From Reticulitermes lucifugus (lineage: Eukaryota > Arthropoda > Insecta > Blattodea > Rhinotermitidae): a stretch of 56,407 nt of DNA. Under the pieces are notes generated by a model. That model searched no databases and was not told the origin of the DNA. It was given only the letters and a program-made list of their open reading frames with translations. Positions 11,915 through 24,520 of the stretch are shown here, one piece after another; the stretch's first letter is position 1; each line of letters begins with the position of its first letter. The stretch is taken from the NCBI GenBank assembly GCA_026260175.1, contig JAKCWW010001773.1, positions 9,522 through 65,928 of the forward strand, written 5' to 3'. The translations under genes and the position numbers were made by a program.

Positions 11915-12210
11915 GAGAAACGAAACTCTGAGCGACCGAAGGGAAACCAACGAACTACCTCCAATGAGCAGAGCCCTTCTTCAGAAGCTAACAGTTCCTC
12001 AGTTTGTCGACAGATCACTCGCATATTACAGGGTCCCAAAGTTCATTACCGTGTCCGCAAGAGCCCGCAACCTGTCCCTATCCCGAGCCAGATCAACCCA
12101 CCCCATGACCTTCCACTCCCATCTACGCGTGGGTCTTCAAAGTGGCGCCTTTCCTTCAGGTTTACCAGAGCAAAACCGTGTACGCATTTCACTACGCAAA
12201 TGGCAATTCA
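11915..12210 (-). mobile_element. LINE 3'-end fragment
   Basis: The segment contains AGAAGCTAACAGTTCCTCAG, then GGGTCCCAAAGTTCATTACC and CCATCTACGCGTGGGTCTTC. These match in order the LINE copy at 21360. A further upstream segment (11925-11985) matches, in reverse, the 3' UTR of the plus-strand copy at 24240-24300. Confidence 0.65.
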
Positions 12211-14085
12211 GTTAGGCGACTGCGACAATATTTGGAACAATTAATCTATGTAGGAACTGGAACAACCTACTGACGAACTTTCAGCAATATGTGACAGCTT
12301 AAACGGTGGGTCCAGGAAGCAGAGAATGTCGCTTTTATACGCTACACGCAACACGGAAAAGAGCGAGGAACTACCGCCTCCATATCGTTAGCACGGAATA
12401 AAAGTGACACAACTCCAAAAATACATAAATGAACATGTTCATTATTCCGCTTCTATGAACAGACATCAGCGCTTCCTCAAGGCTAAGAATCTAACATCAG
12501 TTGTGACACTATCTCCTGTTAAAGCAAGTAACTTTCGGCAGTTTTAGCAGCCTACTCCTGTACGGAACTCATAAATCGCATTTGTTGACACTTTTCTTCC
12601 GGACTAACGCTATGTGACGTCACCGACCGGCACAGCTAGACTGAATACAGTTCATACGGCCAGCAAACCACTACTGGCCACATAAATATATTTACAAATG
12701 CTTTCAAATTGTATCATATCCAAGGTGTAATAAAACTAAAGAACCACGGTACGAACATGCAAGGGGCAGTGGAGGTATATCTCCACGCTTTCTTAAATCT
12801 CTTCGTATGCATGTCTACATCTCGACGTTCACTTTTCAAACCACAACTGTTCTCGTATCTCCAGTGCCGGGTACCGTTCATACTCATGTAACAGAAACAA
12901 CAGTTCATGACTGGTTCCAGGAACTGAACTGGTTCCGCGTTCAGATAGATACCCTGTTCTTGAATTCGCGTTACTATCCACTAATTTCAATAACCCCACC
13001 CAAATGCATACAAAGTAACACTGGTTGCTTCATGTAGGAATAACGAATATTTTAACAGTCACGTCTTCTGGAATGACACTGTGCCGACTAGTAAAGTTAC
13101 CAACGTTTCGGATCTTAGACCCTTAAGGTGGAAGCAGTGTTCCTCTCAACCGCCGGTAACTGCCAATCTACACATCATGTCCAAGAGACTTGAATCCAAC
13201 CTCCGTCCCACAAAACAATCTTCATTAAAGTTGTTGCATTCTTAATGACTACGTTCACTTGTTCCTTTTGAAACACACAGCAAACACAAACTCTACCATA
13301 AGCCTACACATGCCGACATTACATTCGACAAATACACAGTTCGAATACTGGCTCGAGACACAGGCTGCAACTGTTCGTGTTCTCCCACGCCACTCCAGGC
13401 GAATGTCGCTACGACATGCTTGTATAAGCGAGCCGCCCTAGACTACTTCACCGCACCTTCGCACAGGTCACAATCGCTTCCTTCGAAATGTTCTCTACTC
13501 ACAATTCAAGTGTCACTACATACGTCACGACTGGCCCACGATCCTAAATTCACTTCCCATTCATTGTGCTACACATCTTTTAGTGTTCATCCAATTTTCG
13601 GCATATCTTATACACAAACCCGGATACACGTAAACACAACTCAACACCCATAATTTTACCAGGCGTTGAAAGCTAAAGTTTGTTACGTAAGAAGAGAACT
13701 CTCAACAGATTAACACTTGTAATTTCATCCCACAACGACGCCGACGCACAGCCCATGGAAGACAATACTTATGAAAGATTACGGCCGTCCAAACAATATA
13801 TCGAAGTTCTGGATCCTACGAAACATTTAATAACATGCTAGTTTCAAGACGACATGAAGTTAGGCCACACCCCAACATCCCCCCCCCCCGACGCCAAGCC
13901 AAGGATCCAACCCTTGTCAGCCATCCACGAGTGCTTGTTCAGTATATTCGTCGCTACCCTTCAAACCTGGTGTCATCTTCATCCGCTACCTGACATCGTG
14001 CCTTTGTGGTATTTCAAAATAGAACTAAATCGTTCACGTACATGTCGCAGCCATTTTAAATTGATACACACGCCCCCTTAAATAA
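12211..14085. other. Gene-free stretch
   Basis: Only short ORFs without family resemblance, and a C-homopolymer at 13880. No repeat was recognised. Confidence 0.5.
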
Positions 14086-14088
14086 ATC

Positions 14089-14370
14089 GTGCAACAAAAA
14101 TATGAGCATCTGTATGCAAAGACAGAGGATGACACAATCGAAAAACTAAGGCGGCTTGTCGGATTAGTATCTTGGGCTAAAGTAAAATTACATATAGATG
14201 TGGACTGCGGAACAAATGTTACCTATAAATGCATTAATCATGTTCGGATGGCAAATTCGGTGTCAAGGGAACTAGGAACGGACTATTTTGTACTGGATGA
14301 CGCTCTGGACATTTTAAAACTTCTGTATCAGATAAGCACACCATCGTACTTTATGTACCACCATATTTAA
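14089..14370 (+). CDS. Unassigned 93-codon ORF, possible exon
   Basis: The frame opens with QQKYEHLYAKTEDDTIEKLR, continues with VGLVSWAKVKLHIDVDCGT, and ends NISTP-like at TAA (actual end YQISTPSYFMYHHI). Its mix of charged and hydrophobic residues looks more protein-like than neighbouring ORFs. The conventional start is absent (GTG at 14089), and no clear splice acceptor precedes it. I do not recognise the family. It could be a piece of a mobile-element ORF, a real exon, or chance. Confidence 0.3.
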   Translation: MQQKYEHLYAKTEDDTIEKLRRLVGLVSWAKVKLHIDVDCGTNVTYKCINHVRMANSVSRELGTDYFVLDDALDILKLLYQISTPSYFMYHHI

Positions 14371-15755
14371 CACTCACAAAGTCTGCACTCTGCCCACAGT
14401 GTGAATTTATGTGCTCTGTATGTATCACAGAGCAGCGACTTCCCAGTGCAAAATTTTCTACCACATCCGATATGGAATGCCCTGGAACTGAATCCGACCT
14501 TCATGGTGTGAGGCCGGTGACTAACCGCCTATGATTCTTTCCCTCTTCACGACATAACGAATGCAACTGCTTACTTTCTTGCCCCGTCACAGCCTGCATT
14601 ACTTCAGTGTCGACTAAGGAAAAGCGACCGTAAAATTCGGAAGTGGAAAGCAGCAGCGTACGAGATAAGAGAGGCGGGACAATAAGTAACCCCAGATAAC
14701 GACGGCGAACTTTATGCCACCACCTCAGCACAAAAGTAACGCAAACGCATAAAGTAAAGGTCTCTCTCTACACACCATCAAGGCATACTCTGAGGTAGTG
14801 GGCGTCACATTCACACCCCAGCCGCTCTACTGCCGGTACTGACAATTGGGTTGGCAGGAAGTACCATTCCCCCTGCCAGAAATCCGATCAAAGTCTTCCC
14901 AGCTGCCTACCCGGCTCCCCATTATATTTTGCAGCTGCTGGACAGCGCCGCAATGACGATGGCATTGCTGAAGACTCTCTACAACCAGCCGTCCCTGGGC
15001 ACTACAGCCCACAGTCTTGACAAACGTTGCTCTCGTCTTTCTGCAAATGCCAACCAGTCGGCAGCCGCGTTAAGACCGGCGAACATTTCACCGAACGAAA
15101 CGGAAACGATACTATTCGAATTTTCGGACGCTCGCGCATACTAAAACGCGACCTTCAGAATCGAACAGAGCAAGTTCCCAGACGAGTTTCCGACTTCGTA
15201 TGTGATGGCAGGAGTACCAAACCGAACGGCAGCGAAAGAACATGGCTCCGCCAGAATTCCGGGTGGAAGAGTCTTGTTTCGCTGCGGTTCGTGCTGAGTC
15301 ACAGGAAATATCACATTTGAACATTTCAATAATGACCTTCAGTTCCTCCGTTAGTTTTGGTGCACCACATGAAACAGATCATGCTGCGCAAACACTTGCA
15401 ATTACTTTACTGAAAGAAAAGTGTACGATTTATCGACTTTACGTCCACTACACAACGTCGAATTTCTGTGTCTGGATGTTTGCCAGTACACAACAGGAAG
15501 CGGCTGTAGGCTATAGGAAGACATTACCCTAAATCTGTAGGGTTTGTGCGAACTAAATCGGTAGATTCGAATATGTGGACTAATGACAATGACGTACGTT
15601 GCACGAAAGATACAAAGAAGGGGTTGGAACTTCGATTCTTTCTCTGTATGATTGTTCGGAAAACACGAAACAGGCGTGGACGATTACTTTGGCCGGCAGA
15701 CCGTTGCAGCAACTTATGCAAACATTACAACATGACGGGACAAACATCTTTGTTG
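14371..15755. other. Gene-free stretch
   Basis: Overlapping ORFs of 60-100 codons occur on both strands at 14.8-15.7 kb and appear to shadow each other. None is recognisable. Confidence 0.45.
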
Positions 15756-15758
15756 ATT

Positions 15759-15873
15759 ATTTTATTCCAACAAATGCACTACTCTATACATATGTTTCGG
15801 CACAAGGAGTGCCGAAACATATGTAGGGACAAGAAAACACTAAAATAGTGTAGTGCATTTGTTGGAATAAAAT
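15759..15873. mobile_element. MITE-like nested hairpin
   Basis: A perfect 24-bp outer stem (15759-15782 with 15850-15873) encloses a perfect 16-bp inner stem (15788-15803 with 15809-15824, loop AAGGA). Both inner arms contain the GCCGAAACATATG motif seen in the other foldback elements. Confidence 0.75.
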
Positions 15874-16414
15874 TATTATTAAAATGCACGGTATATATAA
15901 TATAAAAATCTCTGTTGATGTTTTCTTCCTGTTGGGTTATTTAACGATGCTGTCACTAGCCCAGATCACAGAATGTCGAACGGTACGATTAGTGAATAAC
16001 GAATTCGAAAGTACATGGAAGCAAAAGCTTGTAGGCTATCCAACGGAAGGTACGACGACGTACAGATATTCTCCGACCTAAGCGATTTTGTATGTAAAAA
16101 GTTGAAGACTTTTTTAAACGCGCGGCGAAATTTTTTGTTGTGGGAAATGAGAGTGGCGGAAGAAGACTGCTGGGCGATAACGCAGGCGGCGGTGCGGTCT
16201 TGCTGAGGCCGATCAGGTTCCATTGTGGTGGAGTTTCGATGTCAGCTGACTCCTTTGTACATACAGGAACATTTGACCATACGTATACTCAGTTCGGACT
16301 TGCATTGGAAATTGCAGAACGTACCTACCACGTTCAGTCGGGAAGTGTCTGTATACAGACGACGTTCCGAGATTGAAGGGCACCACGAAAAAGTCCGTCA
16401 GGATAGCCAACATC

Positions 16415-16485
16415 CCGGCTGACATTTGAACCGTTCAGCTTTCCAGTAGTACAAGTCAGAAGCTTTACCACTGGAGCCAACTTAA
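16415..16485 (-). mobile_element. tRNA-derived SINE head
   Basis: On the minus strand an A-box-like TGGCTCCAGTGGTAAAGC (plus 16462-16479) is followed at normal spacing by a B-box-like GGTTCAAATGTC (plus 16421-16432). A matching acceptor stem is not evident. Confidence 0.5.
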
Positions 16486-18475
16486 TCAGTTTGACAGAAA
16501 CTGTGAATATTCTAGTTGTGTGTGTGCGTGCATTTATACGTGGATGAAATAACGGGTACAACATTAATATTACGTTTTCGGAGACCTGAGGTTCTCATGG
16601 CGGTCTTCGAAGATTTGTCTCCGAAATGTTACGGAGTTTCGAAGGAGCACGGTGGCTTCACGATCGTACCGAACTTCGGCAACATTTTACCCGTGGATAC
16701 AGTGTAACATCCAAGAAAATTTAGCCTTCCAATTAATCACGTTTTGGTGCAATTTTGTTGCTGTGTGGGTCGGCTTTTGCTAATGTCTGCGCTAACGTAA
16801 ATAACGATCAGCAACACGTCACCGGGTGTAGGGACAACTGCGGCCCACACAGAAAAACATTAGCGAATAAAAACGCTCCTGGCCCAACCATCGCCCAATC
16901 CGGTGATCCAAAATATACTTGCTCGTAACGCTGCGCCAACTGTGGTCTACACAGCAGTGAAAAATTACTCAACGGGAAAAATGGGTGGTGACACACTTCA
17001 TATTATTCAGTAAAACATTTTTCTTCGAAGTGGTTGGGGGCTTGGGGCCGAACTCATCTGCCTATAAACATTAAAGCAGAGAAGATGTTGGAACCCTAAA
17101 TTTGGAATATCTCACGTCCCATAGCTTTTACTTACACAGTACAGACAATACTGATCAAATGCCTTATGCATCTGTGGGATGAAGAACGGAGCTGACGAAA
17201 AGCTGTTGCCGCTTACGACTATCATATCGGCGAGATACGCTGCTCGCCAAGCTGCAGCTAATCTGACTCAAAACTCTTGAATACAAATAACCGTTCACAT
17301 GCTGACTTTTTCCAAGCGTCTGAATCGATTCGCAAAATGAGAGGGGCTTTATATTCAAAACCACACCAAACATATTCATACCAGAAAAACAAGACTTGAA
17401 GCATTTAGGTATGGTTATATCATCAAATTCATCACCTATCCGCAATATAGCTCTCCTTCTCAAGTAGCAGAGAACTAAACAGAGCGAGTTTTTGTTCACT
17501 GTTGGAACCATGATGTGTGGAGTTGGATGTCTTACATGCAACGCCCTTGAACTTGAATTTGAAGATGCCATCCATCTGGACAGCATTATGGCAAATGCTC
17601 TTAAAATTACTTACTTTATGATTTAATGGCATCCCTAACCATTTAAGTAGCAATCTAGCCGGATATTCTGAATTCACTGTTCAGGAATGTAAGGATTAAG
17701 TATCTAGGAACGATATACTCCACAAATTCCGCTATGCCACATTATCCATTTTTAAGCGTTCGCCACGGTTATTTTAAAAATTCACGGCTTATTGCACACG
17801 ACAGTTCATTATAGGTCGTACAAACGAAAGCACAGTTCGTGAACACACAACGATACGACAGCAAATCGAACCAGTTTCCACAGATTTGGGCTGAAGACGT
17901 CCCAATACGTTGGGGTATATACACTTAAGACAGTGCTGATACGTAAAAAAAACGGAGCCACAACTGTAAACTTACGAGCTACAGCTCCACGCGTCAGCGC
18001 CTCTCGGAAAGTTTGGTTAAATCCCACAGTCCGTCTGGACGTCATGCTGGGACAAGTGCTTGAACTTGCCGGGACCATATCCCAGTCACTCAGCGCATCG
18101 AGACAACCCATTATCATATCCCTTCCTGCCCCCGCAACTTGTAAGTAGTCAAAACATTTCCGCAACAGAGTACTTCAGTATGCCACGCGAGCTCTACATT
18201 CTAACCACTACTAAACATTTTAATTCCACTTTATCAGACCACAACGATGAAAGACATTACTAAGTGTCTGAACCAGTGGTCCAGCATGATTTTTGGCCGA
18301 ATTCCTAGGTGGGAGACTCTGAAAATTCTGGAAACTGAGTATATACCACGTACAAAACGGCTACATCAATATGCACAAACAATCTGTCCAGGTAAGAAAT
18401 GAAAGGAGAAGTAAACCACCAAAAACTGTAGTTACTGTCTTACGTTTTTTGGCTCATTCACAAAACAAGTACGCG
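16486..18475. other. Gene-free stretch
   Basis: ORFs such as 17164-17586 (minus, 140 codons) and 17809-18165 (minus, 118 codons) have no recognisable domain. No repeat was recognised. Confidence 0.45.
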
Positions 18476-18479
18476 AAGT

Positions 18480-18735
18480 GAGTCAGCTTCGTCATGTTTG
18501 TCCGCCTGTAGTAACTTGGCTCACACTGGATTTTCACGAAATTTTATACTGGGGAGTTTCACCACAACCTGTCGACCAAGTACCATTTTGGTTAAACTGA
18601 CAAAAATAACTCTTTAGCTACAGATCATCGTAAATTCGTATTTCGCCTAATTCTTCTGTCCGAAACGGCTTAGAAAGTTATACAGAAAATCAAATTTTTA
18701 CGTCACGTATCTTTCAGAAAAGCGTGCCGTTTACA
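18480..18735 (-). repeat. Dispersed repeat family W, copy 4
   Basis: Read on the minus strand it contains the ACAAACATGACGAAGCTGACTC end module and the TGTCAGTTTAACC and TTTCGTGAAAATCC blocks typical of the family. It is diverged. Confidence 0.45.
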
Positions 18736-19785
18736 ACATTGCCACAGTTCGGCAGAGCCCGACGAACATAATATAGTGCCACATGGATGCGACTTGCATG
18801 CCAAGTAATGGGGCAAATTACGGCAACGCATTAACTGTCATTACGATGCTTTAATTGCCCTGTGCGTACGTGCCTGTAAGTCGTGAACGGCTAAACAATG
18901 TTTGAACACATTCATACCGTACCGTGTACCAGATAATTAACAATATTAAAATGACCGGTACATATGCATATTTTAATATGCCTGTATTTATTCAGATAAC
19001 CCTTCACACACGTTTCGGTCCATCTTAACCACTATCAGGCAAATTTTGTGTTACAATGGAATACAGTTATGCGATAATTACTCATATTCATGCGAAGTGG
19101 GCAAATAAAGAGAAAATACGCTATTATATATTTTGTGTATCTCTACCCACTTGACATGTAGTGTAATTAGCAACGCGTAATTTTCCCTTTACAGAAATTC
19201 CCCCCCCCCCCAAGGACGGTTACGTTCGACCCACACGTCACGTTACGTAAAAATCTGGTTAAATGTAAATATGTGTGCATTAGATGGAAAAAATATTCTT
19301 TTCAAAGTAGGTAAGCACAATTATTACAACTAAACACGCACCTCAGCATGACGTTGTACGCGATTGCCTATCGTTTCATTTTCAGTCTGCACTCAAAGCA
19401 GACTGTTAGCAAAGCCTTGACAGTTTTTCTTCTTAATTGTCACTACCTCCTATAGCAGCAAACCATTAATGGACGTGACTTTTTCAGCGTTTTTCATTAT
19501 GTATTTTAAATATTACGTTGAATGAATAAAACTCAGAGCGTTTTCAAACTTCAGTACAGATACTTCATGACTCTCATAAAATCACTGAAAGTTCTAGAGT
19601 TTTCCAATATAAGAAAGTGGTATCACTAACATCGTTTGTAATCCAAATAATTTTCAGGTGGGGTGGGGGAATAGTCAAGTCCAATACTGCAGCGACTTCT
19701 TACATGCAGCAAGAATGGGGAAAAAATTGAGCAACTTCTGTTCCAGCGTTCCACCGCTTCCCCCCCCCCAAACCGAGAAAAGGTC
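18736..19785. other. Gene-free stretch with one CTGATA...GAAAC motif
   Basis: On the minus strand 19007-19040 reads GCCTGATAGTGG and then GGACCGAAACGTGTG, a diverged form of the foldback-element motif. A 12-C homopolymer lies near 19200. No gene is recognised. Confidence 0.45.
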
Positions 19786-19789
19786 TCTT

Positions 19790-19965
19790 TGAGATTTTCT
19801 TCTTTACTCCTGTACGATTTGATTTTCTTTAAACTACTCAATACGAAATTTCATGGAAATCAGTTCAGCAGTTCCAGAGAGGACACATCCGAACATATGG
19901 CGAAGCTAACAGGCGCAATCTTGCAATTTTCCATTGCGAACGCGCCAAAACGTTACATGGTATGC
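19790..19965 (+). repeat. Dispersed repeat family W, copy 5
   Basis: AAATTTCATGGAAATCAGTTC, GGACACATCCGAACATATGG, GCGAAGCTAACAGGCG and GCGAACGCGCC occur in family order. Confidence 0.55.
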
Positions 19966-21320
19966 CTCAGAATACCATAAACTCGTAAGAACGAAAAGGA
20001 GATGCCGTGTTCCTGGATTTCCATTGGGTGGAGAGTAACATGACGTTCATACACCACATTACTGGCACTTCATGCCAGATCTTCCCTGCAGTCTTTTTAA
20101 AGCCATGTTCGGCTAAATAAATATTCGTATAATCACAAATTAAATTCATAAGACTCCCCAACACGAACCCCTGTAATGTCAGTAATTTGGGCCAAAAGTA
20201 GCGGAAAGATAACACTACCACTTCGTATTCAGAACACGTAGACAGGCTTTCGGATGTCGTATTCTTCACCTTGTCACGGAAATTTCAAGTCATGACTTCA
20301 AATTATGCCCCGACAGCTTCTTACACATCATTTCCGACTCACCATTCACTAATCGGATCATTGCCTGCTATACGGTCTGAAACTACTGCGCACGTACTTA
20401 AAATTAACGTTATCTTATGATCAACCAGTACAATCCTGGCCACACCTACACTTGACTGAAGATCATGTTTCATATTGCCTTCCTACCTGACCATGTTTTA
20501 CACAAATCCCAACGAAGTATCCCACCGTAAACTTCGCATTTCAGACCGCTAGGTAGATGAATGCATGGGGGAGATCACAAATGCTTACATAATGCTCGGC
20601 CACAAAACCGTATTAAATAATTTGGGACACCTAAGTGTACACAGAAACTACTACTAAAACTTCAAAGGAAGGAGTACTGGATTACTCTGCCTCTGCATGG
20701 GGCACAGTGGCGAGCTCTTGTGACGAGGGCAATAAAACTTTCCTAGATGTACAACTACTCCTGGACTGCTCCGAGAACTGTAAATATCGTAAACTACATT
20801 CACCAGTTAGAATCTACAGCACTACCCATAATCGTTCACTTTCCTTTTCAGATACTGGGGGAAGAGGTAACAGATTTTGTATGGTCCATTCGTATGTCCA
20901 ATTTTCCATTCCCGATGCAGTTGTCAACTAGGTACATGCAATCGTAACGGCCATACATGTAGACTGGACACACAATACACGCAATCGGCAGAAAAATCCT
21001 GCATAACTGCATCTGGACTGCAGATGGAATTGAGTCTTGTTAGGCCACATCACACAAACCGTCGTTTCTGCTTCGGCAAACACCTCAAAACGCACCGTTG
21101 GGTACTCCCACGCCCGCTGTTGCCCTTCCTTCGGAATACACGATTGTGTGGAATGCGACTACCAATCAAATGAGCAAAACTCTCAAACTGTACTGGCAGG
21201 TTACACAAGAATATAGTAAGCGTGAGGTATTCGGTTACCTGAGGTGGGGGCGGAGGAGATATGCCTTTGGCCCTCCTGGCTGGACTGCACAGTTGCCTCT
21301 ACGAATTCATCCGGCTCAGG
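19966..21320. other. Gene-free stretch
   Basis: ORFs of about 100 codons on both strands (19967-20269, 20635-20931) show no family resemblance, and no repeat was recognised. Confidence 0.45.
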
Positions 21321-21324
21321 ACTA

Positions 21325-21960
21325 TCTAACTCCATGCAGCAGAGTCCTGCTTGACAAGCTAACAGGTCGTCAGCTAGTCAAGAATTTCCCCGCGTTTTAT
21401 GGAACCCGAAGGTTCATTACCGCATTCACAAGAGCCTGCCACCTGTCCCTATCCTGAGCCATATGAAACCAGTCCACGCCCTCCCATCCCACTTCTTGAA
21501 GCTCCATTTCAATATTATCCTCCCATCTACGCCTGGGTCTTCCAAATGCTCTCCTTCCCTCAGGTCTCCCCACCAAAATCCTGTATACACTTCTCCCCTT
21601 CTCCGTACGTGCAACATGCCCCGCCCACCCCATTCTTCTTGATTTGATCACCCGAATATTTGGTGATGAGTACAGATCATTAAGTTCCTCGTTATGTAGT
21701 CTTCTCCACTCCCCTGTTACCTCGTCCCTCTTTGAGCCCAAATATCCTCCTCAGCGCCCTATTCTCGAACACCCTCAGCGTATGTTCCTCCCTCAGTGTG
21801 AGAGACCAACTGTCACACCCATGCAAAACAGGCAAAATTATAGCTTCAGGAATATCTACCAATTCCGATTTATGGAGTCAACACAGAGAAGCCAGTCTGG
21901 AGGGCCTAACGTCAAACTTCCGAACATACTTCCATTTCAATGTTGTCACTAGTTAAAGCT
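21325..21960 (-). mobile_element. LINE ORF2 C-terminus and 3' end (largest copy)
   Basis: On the minus strand an open frame at 21741-21400 encodes the C-terminal tail of a non-LTR retrotransposon reverse transcriptase. Marker blocks are [57 protein letters not shown] and [20 protein letters not shown]. The catalytic RT domain itself is absent, so the copy is 5'-truncated. It is the best-preserved member of the LINE family also seen at 2.9, 12.0, 24.0, 32.6, 38.4, 39.0 and 43.6 kb. Confidence 0.9.
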
Positions 21961-23955
21961 TCTAGTCTTCGCCCTGGGTTTCTTGAAATAACTCGTGTTT
22001 CATTTACTTATGTCAGATACCAGTTTCTTATGCCGTCAACTATGATTTCTCCTCAAACTGAAGACTACGCACTTAGTGCACAGCTCAACCGGCAAATTTA
22101 AATTTTTCTTCCTACAAAGCCGTACTCTGATCGCTTCTGTACTAACCAAGCAACCAAACACCAGCTGATACGCACTATGCTCGCCTGGACGCCATAAAAA
22201 AGTTCCATGCATGGTGGGAACTCAAGGCCACATTCATACTGTGCTTTCCCCCCTCCGGCCGTCCATGGCATATCTTAACTATCCCAAAAGGCTTGGTGCT
22301 ACTGAACCTAAACGTTACCCGAACGACCGGCATGGAATAAAGGGAATTACGCTGCCAGGAGGGGAAAAGGGTAATAAGACTGAACCTTTGAGGGTATTTC
22401 TTTCCGTGGCCACTACGTTAACGACCAAACGGAGGGAAGAAACGGGAAAATGCGGGAAGTTAAATGATCTTCGCCTGTTACATAATCCTACACGGTACAA
22501 TGTAAAGACCAACGAAATCTCGTCTTACTTCCTGTTTTCTAGGATCGGACAAATCGGGAACGCATCGACAGTAGAGTTGCTACTGAAAGACGCCACGTCG
22601 GGAAGGATATTTGCGAGCGAACATCCCCGTGGCAAGCAATCAATTAGTGCCAGGGGGCGGGGCGTACGAGTACTTCGCACACTGCTTCAGTCTTTTTACG
22701 TCTCATAACACGCCAGACTTTTGACAGTGGACGTTTGAAGTTATCGCCCCGCGCTCCCCATCGCCTTACCTTCGATAACGAGATCATCACGTATCTTCAC
22801 ACTCAATTACGAGCGATACAAACTTTCCAAGCTCACCGATTAATACACGCAATTATAGCTGCATGAGAGAGGCGCTGTCGCGGCCACTTTGGATAGCGTC
22901 TAGTTTTGGCCAGAGCTGAGAACCTGTAATCATGTACTTGCCGGACATTAAATCCAGGACCTCTCGAACAAAGCATGAAGTCCGCGAACGCAGTGACACG
23001 AATCGGGTGGAAAACCCGAGCATAATGGAACACTTGAAATTAAGGCCATGTCCTCGAATAACGCCACTTGAAATTGTCACACTACTTCACGAATACGCCA
23101 AAAGGTAAGATGAAGAGTAAATTCGGAATTACTTTCCCTGTGTTACTGTTACATTTTGTGACCTACACATGTGTTGACATAATCACCCACTTATCAGGCA
23201 ACAGGTCTCAACGTGTCTCTACTGCTACGTACAGTTGGAACGCTGAACATTCGAAAATACCATTGGACAACTGCAATAGTTTCTCTACGGGCATTAAGAT
23301 GTCATGCCCGGTAACTCACGAGTTTCGTGCTCTGTCGTAATTTACTACGAACCGTCGCTTCATTCATCTAAGGCATGAACTGCTGCCTCAGGCGGGAATG
23401 CTAGAATACAGACCATTGTATCCCTTAAGATACAGGTTCATTTGCAGTTTAAGCGATTTAAAATGCGTAGTACACAACCCCAGAAATAAAGAACATACCA
23501 GACGTAACATGCCGCACTCTCGGAAAACAGCCCCATTTACACCTTTCGAATAAAACTATTTCTTACGTAATCAGCATTTAAGATCTAAAACATGACATGG
23601 CAATTTAGATTTTTAGAAGTGAAAGTACACAAATTTTTCCAATAAAAGTGCAGATATTCACGACAGCGATAAATTGGAGGCGTTGCTACCAGACTTTACG
23701 GTATATACTCGTACAACCATGCATTCTTAAGTATTTCATGGCCTTTTACCTTCATCCGCCACAATTGGAAACTCGATTCCAGTGTTTCAAACGCACACCG
23801 AATGCTACTGTTATAGTCTCAGGTTGGTGGTGGTGGTGGTGGTGGTGGTGGTGGTGGGGGCACAGTAAATGTAGGCATAACGTTAACAACAAGGCTCGTT
23901 TCCGAATTTTGGCCCGGTTACCCAACATCTATGTAGCGCCATATTATGTTTAGAT
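21961..23955. other. Gene-free stretch with GGT microsatellite
   Basis: A (GGT)n tract occupies 23822-23860. The 165-codon ORF at 22211-22708 is the longest in this region but has no recognisable domain. I treat it as chance. Confidence 0.45.
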
Positions 23956-23956
23956 C

Positions 23957-24300
23957 AACAGCCTCTTCAGCCTCCATCAAATCAAGAAGAATAAGATGCG
24001 CGTGGCATCTGGCAGTATGGAGGAGAGGGAAGGTGAATATAGGGTTTTGGTGGGGAAACCCGAGGGGTAGACCACTTGAAAGACCTAGGCGTAAGATAGG
24101 ATATCTGAATGGATCGTGAAGAACTCGGTTGGGAGGGCGTGGATTGGATTCATCTGGCTCAGTACAGGGCAACTGGCGCGTCTTGTGAACATGGCAATGA
24201 ACTTTAAAGTGTTCCATAAAATGCGGGGGAATCTGACTAGTTGAACTTTCAGCTTCTCAAGAAGGGCTCCGCTCCACGAGGTAGTTTCCTCGGCCTCTGC
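23957..24300 (+). mobile_element. LINE 3'-end fragment, plus strand
   Basis: The segment includes CAAATCAAGAAGAATAAGATG, GGGTTTTGGTGGGGAAACCC, then TTGGGAGGGCGTGGATTGG and CTGGCTCAGTACAGGGCAAC. In translation these are degraded forms of the minus-strand copy at 21400-21741. Frame breaks are present. 24240-24300 matches the LINE 3' UTR seen in reverse at 11925-11985. Confidence 0.75.
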
Positions 24301-24339
24301 GCGTCTCGTAAACGGCGAGATACAAACAACATAAATTTA

Positions 24340-24520
24340 CGCAAGTCGTCGAAGTGACATGTTTGTCAGGGTTTCAGCCAAACTTGAGTTTGTCGACACA
24401 GAGTTGCAGAAAAAATCCTTAGTACAAAATTTCACGAAAACCCGACCTGTGGGAGCACAGTTATTCCACAACTTGGCTAACAGTCAGTGTTAGCAATCTT
24501 CTGCAAACGCTCCACCTCAA
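24340..24520 (+). repeat. Dispersed repeat family W, copy 6
   Basis: GAAGTGACATGTTTGTCAGGG, AAATTTCACGAAAACCCGACC, GGGAGCACAGTTATTCC and a GCAAACGCTCC-like end retain the family order, with an interrupted end. Confidence 0.5.

Noticed and set aside
22211..22708. 165-codon plus-strand ORF, the longest in the left half
   Set aside because: No domain, Arg/Thr/Leu-rich chance-like composition, no splice or promoter context, and no family resemblance.
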